A stretch of DNA of 19,533 nt from an uncultured Erysipelotrichaceae bacterium (lineage in GTDB: Bacteria > Bacillota_I > Bacilli_A > Erysipelotrichales > Erysipelotrichaceae), in NCBI GenBank assembly GCA_937874965.1, contig CALNCD010000110.1, forward strand, positions 1 through 19,533, read 5' to 3'. The translations under genes and the position numbers were made by a program. Every line of letters begins with the position of its first letter. Positions within the stretch are counted from its first letter, which is position 1. Below the pieces are notes generated by a model. That model was not told where the DNA came from. It searched no databases and saw only the letters and a list, made by a program, of their open reading frames with translations. Positions 15,140 to 19,533 of the stretch are shown here, one piece after another.

Positions 15140-15364
15140 ATGAAGGTGCAAAGAAATGTCGGAATGGTTCTCTCTGAACGATTACGGGTTGAAATTGATT
15201 TCAAAGCTGATCCGAAGGAAATGGCAGGTGTCAATTTGCGGATGATGGAAAAGAAATTCCTCATAACTCTGATTCATATGTCAGAAAAGAAAGTAGCGAA
15301 ATGCGAGGCCTCTTTAAATTGCGAAGCTGAGTCTGAGAAGCATATTTCTTCAGAATCGGGGTGA
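15140..15364 (+). CDS. Doubtful 74-residue ORF in the scar region
   Basis: I recognise no family. The peptide is charged, with VLSERLRVEIDFKADPKEM in the first part and CEASLNCEAESEK near the end, predicted helical, with no signal or membrane segment. The amino acid pattern looks more coding-like than random, but there is no good ribosome binding site before ATG 15140 and no promoter, and it sits next to a transposase remnant. It may be the truncated end of a former mobile-element or accessory gene. Confidence 0.3.
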   Translation: MKVQRNVGMVLSERLRVEIDFKADPKEMAGVNLRMMEKKFLITLIHMSEKKVAKCEASLNCEAESEKHISSESG

Positions 15365-15434
15365 TTTCAATGAAAAGAAATAAGGAATTATGTAAATTAT
15401 TTCATCATCAACTGAAAAATATTACATATCTAGG

Positions 15435-15462
15435 TTGACTTTGGTTTCTGTTATTGTATAAT
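15435..15462 (+). promoter_or_regulatory. Promoter of the ECF importer operon
   Basis: TTGACT (15435-15440), 16-base spacer, TATAAT (15457-15462). The hexamers and spacing are identical to the promoter of the methionine biosynthetic operon. Confidence 0.85.
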
Positions 15463-15467
15463 GGCTC

Positions 15468-15708
15468 TATAAACACAGAGAATTGAAGAGTAGCTTATTC
15501 TAACTTTGCAGAGAATTCTAGTTTGGTGCAATAGAACAAGGATGAATTGGTGAACATGGTCAAGGAGTGGTGTAGTGAGCATTGCGAGCTACAACGTCTG
15601 CAAACGTTAAATTGCTATGGTATCGCGTAACGCCGTACCTGAGTTGACTAAGTCATAAAAGTGGGTGGTAACACGGTGAACAATCGTCCCAGGTTACCAT
15701 TTTTTTAT
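15468..15708 (+). promoter_or_regulatory. T-box leader, methionine-specific (AUG specifier)
   Basis: Stem I has the usual AGAGAATT and apical TTTGGTGCAA. The specifier segment GTGAACATGGTCAAGGAGTG has AUG at 15556-15558, placed exactly as in the first leader. Stem II/III-like hairpins follow (GTAGTGAGC...GAGCTAC). The T-box motif GTGGGTGGTAACACGG (15661 on) pairs with CGTCCCA for antitermination. The terminator is TGGTAAC (15666-15672) with GTTACCA (15693-15699) and seven or more T. Predicted to switch on the importer when tRNA-Met is uncharged. Confidence 0.87.
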
Positions 15709-15745
15709 TTTCTGGGTTTAGAGAGGACATTAAGGAGGAAAGAAA

Positions 15746-16351
15746 ATGTCAGAAGTGAAGCATGAAAAGGAAACATTTAAGTCTATATTCCTAAAGTGGG
15801 TGATTGGTCGTTGGAGCACTGCAACCGTGGTTGGCGTTGCAATTGGAGCAGCATTGTTCGGTGTCTTGATGAATTATGGGGGGATAACAATTTTTACGAA
15901 TACAAAGCTGTCAACTGCTTATATTATTCCTGTCATTGTGGGAGGATTATTCGGGGCAGGTCCAGCGTTGCTAGTTGGGTTTTTGGGAAACGTTTTTGCT
16001 GATTTCATTGGTGGCTGGGGATATTGGTTTGATTGGTCCATCGGAAATGGCATCGCAAGTTTCTTTATTGGCTTATTGCCATTATATGGTGCCCGAATTC
16101 AAGAGGGGATATTTACTGTTAAACAGGCTGTTATTTTCGCAATTGTTTCTGTATTGGGCCTAGCGTTGGCGTTCGGCGTAGTGACTCCGATTTTCACCTT
16201 GTTGATTCAAGGCGGAGAATTGACCATCACCTATGCACAGGCATATGCAGCAGTTGCTTCCAATGCCGCAGTGATCATCATTGTTGGAATTCCCCTCTTG
16301 TTTATCATTGCAAGTCGAAATAAGCGTAAGCAAAATCTTGTTGAAGAATAG
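15746..16351 (+). CDS. ECF transporter S component, predicted methionine or precursor importer (MtsT-like)
   Basis: A 201-residue integral membrane substrate-binding component with about six helices (roughly 23-45, 58-75, 77-96, 101-120, 130-156, 172-194) and short charged ends. The first helix carries small-residue motif VAIGAALFG, the kind used by S components to dock on EcfT. Other conserved-looking stretches are GGLFGAGPALLVGFLGN and GWGYWFDWSIGNGIAS. Sequence alone does not fix the substrate; the Met T-box leader and dedicated ATPase/EcfT suggest methionine or a precursor, as proposed for MtsT-type systems. Strong AAGGAGGAAAG ribosome binding site. Confidence 0.82.
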   Translation: MSEVKHEKETFKSIFLKWVIGRWSTATVVGVAIGAALFGVLMNYGGITIFTNTKLSTAYIIPVIVGGLFGAGPALLVGFLGNVFADFIGGWGYWFDWSIGNGIASFFIGLLPLYGARIQEGIFTVKQAVIFAIVSVLGLALAFGVVTPIFTLLIQGGELTITYAQAYAAVASNAAVIIIVGIPLLFIIASRNKRKQNLVEE

Positions 16352-16353
16352 TC

Positions 16354-18045
16354 ATGAAACAGTCAATGGTGTCGTTTCAAGACTTTAGTTTCCAATATAA
16401 ATCTCAACAGACCGAGACATTAAAACACATAAATCTTGAAATCTATGAAGGGGAAAAAGTACTGATTCTTGGTCCAAGCGGGAGCGGAAAGTCTACCTTA
16501 GGGTACTGCATCAATGGATTAATTCCAAATCAGTACCCAGGTACAATTCAAGGGAGCTGCACGGTAAAAGGGAAAGATATTCGGACAACTCGAATTTTTG
16601 ACCTTTCAAAAATAGTTGGATCAGTCCTTCAGGATAGTGATGCGCAATTTGTTGGATTGAATGTGGCGGAAGACATCGCATTTGCTTTAGAAAATCAAGC
16701 AGTTCCAAGAGAAGAAATGAAAAATCGAGTGCATGAAGCTGCTCGCATTGTGAATCTGACCGAGTTCTTAAATGCGTTTCCTTCGGATTTAAGTGGAGGG
16801 CAAAAACAACGTGTCTCCGTTGCAGGGGTTCTGCATGGGGCGATTGATCTTTTATTATTTGATGAACCACTTGCATCCTTGGATCCCCACATGGGTGAAG
16901 TAATGATTGAATTAATTGATACGTTAAACAAGGCCCATCATAAAACAGTTGTCATGATTGAGCATCGTCTTGAAGATGTCCTGCATAGAGATGTTGACCG
17001 TGTCATCCTAATGGATAAAGGGGAAATTATATTCAACGGAACAGCAGATGGACTGATTGTTTCTGGTCTGCTTATCAAGCATGGAATTCGTGAACCGCTC
17101 TATATCAGTGCCATTCGCCAATTCTTTCGTGGGCTTTCGCAGACAGAACATCTTACGTCATTGAAGACGATTGACTTGGCTGAATTGAAAAAGGCTCCTC
17201 TAAAGATTCATGGTTTCAAACCCATCGATGCTCAAAAAAAACCGCTCATTGAACTGCATGGAATAAAGTTTTCGTATGATGCACCTCTTATTGATATCGA
17301 TCTTCTAACCATATCTCGAGGAGAAAAAATCAGTATCATCGGTGAAAACGGAGCTGGAAAAACGACGTTAGCCCGCCTTTTAACTGGGGTAATCCGTCCC
17401 CAAGAAGGACGAATTCTCTTAGAAGGTCAGGATACTTCTGTTTTATCCATTCGAGAAATTGCTCAACAGATTGGATATGTAATGCAAAACCCGAATCAAA
17501 TGCTAGTTAAAAGCTTTCTGTTAGAGGAAGTTTCTGTCGCCCTTGAATTAAACGGTTTTTCAAAAGATGAAATAGAACAGAAAGCTGGCGATGCACTAAG
17601 GCTAGCGGGAATTTATACAATGAGAAATTGGCCGATTCAGGCCTTGAGCTATGGTCAGAGAAAAAGATTAACCATTGCGGTGGTACTTGCCCTCAATCCT
17701 TCAGTCTTGATTCTGGATGAACCAACAGCAGGTCAGGATTACGCGCATTATCGGGACATAATGAGTTTTGTCGATAATCTAAATAGATCCAATGGAACAA
17801 CTATTCTCTTTATTACGCATGATTTACACCTTGCGCTTGAATACACTGAACGATCCATTGTTTTAGTGGGTGGGAAAGTCGTTGCAGACCAACCAACGCT
17901 TGAGGTTCTTCAAGACAAAGATCTATTAGCAAAAGCAAGCTTGAAGGAAACTTCTATTTTTGAACTGGCAGCTTTATTAGAAGTGGATGTAAATGCTTTT
18001 GTCCATCAGTTTATTATTCACGAAAAGGAGCAGAAGGATGAGTAG
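16354..18045 (+). CDS. ECF transporter ATPase, two ABC domains fused
   Basis: A 563-residue cytoplasmic motor combining both EcfA subunits. Domain 1: Walker A GPSGSGKST (40-48), Q loop VLQDSD, signature LSGGQ (146-150), Walker B FDEP (Asp170-Glu171), switch His in EHR. Domain 2: Walker A GENGAGKTT (330-338), Q loop VMQNPN, signature LSYGQ (431-435), Walker B LDEP (Asp455-Glu456), His in FITHD. Both sites look competent. It starts 2 bases after the S-component stop with no clear ribosome binding site, so translation is probably coupled. The downstream EcfT start lies inside its last codons. Confidence 0.93.
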   Translation: MKQSMVSFQDFSFQYKSQQTETLKHINLEIYEGEKVLILGPSGSGKSTLGYCINGLIPNQYPGTIQGSCTVKGKDIRTTRIFDLSKIVGSVLQDSDAQFVGLNVAEDIAFALENQAVPREEMKNRVHEAARIVNLTEFLNAFPSDLSGGQKQRVSVAGVLHGAIDLLLFDEPLASLDPHMGEVMIELIDTLNKAHHKTVVMIEHRLEDVLHRDVDRVILMDKGEIIFNGTADGLIVSGLLIKHGIREPLYISAIRQFFRGLSQTEHLTSLKTIDLAELKKAPLKIHGFKPIDAQKKPLIELHGIKFSYDAPLIDIDLLTISRGEKISIIGENGAGKTTLARLLTGVIRPQEGRILLEGQDTSVLSIREIAQQIGYVMQNPNQMLVKSFLLEEVSVALELNGFSKDEIEQKAGDALRLAGIYTMRNWPIQALSYGQRKRLTIAVVLALNPSVLILDEPTAGQDYAHYRDIMSFVDNLNRSNGTTILFITHDLHLALEYTERSIVLVGGKVVADQPTLEVLQDKDLLAKASLKETSIFELAALLEVDVNAFVHQFIIHEKEQKDE

Positions 18046-18883
18046 CCGTCAATTTGTAATTCAATATGTTCCAGGCACACGTTATTTTCAACGTTTAAAT
18101 GGTCAAACGAAGATAATTTTCTTTGTCGTGGGACTAATTGTCATGATGTCGACATTTGACTTACGAGTTTTGATTCCCGCATTCCTATTCTACTTCATCG
18201 TTTTGTTGTCTGTGAAACCAAATTGGAAACAGCTAAAGGGTATTCTTATCTTTATGACACTTATGAATCTTTTGAATATTGTCCTGTTTTTCATTGTTAA
18301 TCCGCGCATAGGAAACGACATGACGCAGACAACAACTGTCCTATTTCAATTCAATGATTTCTATGTGTTCACTGAAGAGACACTTATATATTTTCTGGCA
18401 CGGATCTTAAAGATTTTCGGGACACTTCTTATTAGTTTATGGCTCATTACCTCAATAACACCTAGTGAGCTTGCCAGTGGTTTGTATCGGTGCAAAGTGC
18501 CGTATAAAATCTGTACAGTCGTTTCATTAGGATTTCGCTATATGCCGGATATTCTTCGCGAGTTCCGGATGATCAAGGAATCAATGCAGATGCGAGGGGT
18601 TGAATTGAACAAGAAGAAAACCGGCTTGATCCAGCGCATTAAACAAAATGGAATGATACTGGTGCCCCTCGTACTCGTTTCATTTGATAAAGTTGAAACA
18701 GTTGCCAGTGCAATGGATCTACGAGGGTATGGGCAGCGAAAGAAACGAACCTACTATAGCGATGCCCCTGCAGCAAGTGATGATTATTTAATTCGCGGTG
18801 TGAGTCTTGTATTGCTGATTGGAATGATAGGGTATTTTGTGTTATCAATTCAAGGAAAGGTTCCTCATTTATGGATACCATAA
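18038..18883 (+). CDS. ecfT: ECF transporter transmembrane component EcfT
   Basis: A 281-residue membrane coupling protein linking the S component to the ATPase. It has N-terminal and C-terminal membrane helices and a cytoplasmic helical part. That part carries the two x-R-G coupling motifs MQMRGVE and MDLRGYGQ, separated by about 40 residues, that dock into the two ATPase domains. The start at 18038 (MSSRQF) is chosen over upstream ATG 17993 because it follows AAAAGGAGCAGAAGG and gives the normal N-terminus. It overlaps the ATPase end by 8 bases and the next gene by 13 bases. Confidence 0.92.
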   Translation: MSSRQFVIQYVPGTRYFQRLNGQTKIIFFVVGLIVMMSTFDLRVLIPAFLFYFIVLLSVKPNWKQLKGILIFMTLMNLLNIVLFFIVNPRIGNDMTQTTTVLFQFNDFYVFTEETLIYFLARILKIFGTLLISLWLITSITPSELASGLYRCKVPYKICTVVSLGFRYMPDILREFRMIKESMQMRGVELNKKKTGLIQRIKQNGMILVPLVLVSFDKVETVASAMDLRGYGQRKKRTYYSDAPAASDDYLIRGVSLVLLIGMIGYFVLSIQGKVPHLWIP

Positions 18884-19533
18884 TAGACTTTGGGTCAGAA
18901 ATCGAGACAGTTTTTAACCTTAATGAGCTTCAGAGAATTATCCGGATGGATACCCGATATGACGAGTCCACCATTTCATCAGCGTACCCGTATGGTAAAG
19001 CCATCCAAGAGGGGCTCGATTATTTTGAAGAACAGGCGTTGCTCATAGGACTTGCTGTTCAACAATACGGCGGACATGCATTAAGCATTCAGTATGGGGA
19101 ACAATCTGCTCGAGTTGAGACGGTTTCCCATTTAGATGTCGTTTCTGTGGATAATCAATGGACGCATCCTCCGTTCGCTGCTCACATTGATCAGGATCTT
19201 ATGTATGGCCGGGGAACACAGGATATGAAAACAGCGTTGTGGCTTCAATGGATTGCTCTTAAAGCGATTCATCAAAAAGGTCTGAAACTCAAAAGAGCCG
19301 TTCGTATGGTTATTGGTACAGATGAGGAACGGACGATGGAGGATATGCACTATTATGTCCGACATGCAGGATTACCAGATTTCGCGTATACCCCAGATGG
19401 CTCATTTCCTCTTTGCCTAGGTGAAAAAGGGGTAGCATGTATTGAATTAACGAGGGTTATTGAAGGGTCTAAAATTTCGATCCTCAAAACCTATCAATCC
19501 TCAAACGTTGTATGTGATCGATTGAGTGTCGGG
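18871..19533 (+). CDS. M20-family dipeptidase, PepV-like, 3'-truncated by the window edge
   Basis: The first 221 residues of a cytoplasmic zinc or manganese dipeptidase. Metal and catalytic residues match the PepV pattern: His87 and Asp89 in SHLDVV, Asp118 in GRGTQDMK, general base Glu152 and ligand Glu153 in GTDEER, and Asp176 in TPDGSFP, followed by GEKG. The C-terminal half is outside the window. The start at ATG 18871 overlaps the ecfT stop by 13 bases, so it is translated from the ECF transcript under the Met T-box. This ties it to processing of the imported compound, or to methionine release from peptides. Other M20 activities (deacylase, amidohydrolase) are possible. Confidence 0.88.
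   Translation, partial: MDTIIDFGSEIETVFNLNELQRIIRMDTRYDESTISSAYPYGKAIQEGLDYFEEQALLIGLAVQQYGGHALSIQYGEQSARVETVSHLDVVSVDNQWTHPPFAAHIDQDLMYGRGTQDMKTALWLQWIALKAIHQKGLKLKRAVRMVIGTDEERTMEDMHYYVRHAGLPDFAYTPDGSFPLCLGEKGVACIELTRVIEGSKISILKTYQSSNVVCDRLSVG

Larger units (their letters stand above)
14820..15434. other. Gene-poor scar between tRNA cluster and ECF operon
   Basis: About 600 bases with no intact recognised gene: the tRNA terminator, an ISL3-like transposase remnant on the minus strand and one doubtful plus-strand ORF. The part from 15365 to 15434 is AT-rich and I see nothing in it beyond approach to the ECF promoter. Confidence 0.6.

Noticed and set aside
14820..15434. CRISPR array or tandem repeats in the intergenic region
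   Set aside because: No regularly spaced repeat was seen; only isolated hairpins.
15370..15438. A 22-codon ORF (MKRNKELCKL...) just before the ECF promoter
   Set aside because: Too short, lysine/AT-driven composition, overlaps the -35 region; no evidence that it is translated.

Overview
The window looks like the chromosome of a low-to-mid GC Gram-positive (Bacillota). Signs are Shine-Dalgarno-led genes, sigma-A type promoters, two T-box leaders, a CsoR/CopA/CopZ copper locus, an energy-coupling factor (ECF) transporter with a fused ATPase, and tRNAs with encoded CCA. An Erysipelotrichales-like lineage is my guess; nothing here proves it.

Layout. (1) 1-1040: the 3' part of glmM and its terminator. 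(2) 1117-3157: a response regulator/histidine kinase pair resembling B. subtilis CssRS, ending in a strong bidirectional terminator. (3) 7800 down to 3156, minus strand: a methionine operon behind a T-box leader with an AUG specifier, in the order MetE-like synthase, metA, cystathionine gamma-synthase/lyase, MalY/PatB-type beta-lyase. The last two genes are damaged: a TAA sits at codon 3 of the third gene, and an out-of-frame deletion removes a conserved N-terminal block of the fourth. (4) 9560 down to 7836, minus strand: an unrecognised gene, an NfeD-like gene and an SPFH/stomatin gene. (5) 9675-11051: a Nudix hydrolase and deoD. (6) 11148-14130: csoR-copA behind an inverted-repeat operator, then copZ. 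(7) 14171-14431: a TSCPD-domain protein. (8) 14484-14914: tRNA-Ser(GCU), tRNA-Asp(GUC), tRNA-Gly(GCC) and a terminator. (9) 14820-15434: a gene-poor scar with the degraded C-terminal end of an ISL3-like transposase and one doubtful ORF. (10) 15435-19533: a second T-box leader, also with an AUG specifier, and an ECF importer (S component, fused two-domain ATPase, EcfT) overlapping a PepV-like M20 dipeptidase that runs off the end.

How it fits together. Both methionine-related operons appear to respond to uncharged tRNA-Met through similar promoter and T-box architecture. The biosynthetic operon carries two lesions in the trans-sulfuration steps (O-acetylhomoserine to cystathionine to homocysteine). 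The uptake operon, next to a tRNA cluster and a transposase remnant and visibly more AT-rich, looks intact. The most interesting reading is a genome caught changing from making methionine to importing a methionine source, possibly a Met-containing peptide or derivative that the dipeptidase opens. The lesions are read directly; the evolutionary scenario and the substrate are inferences.
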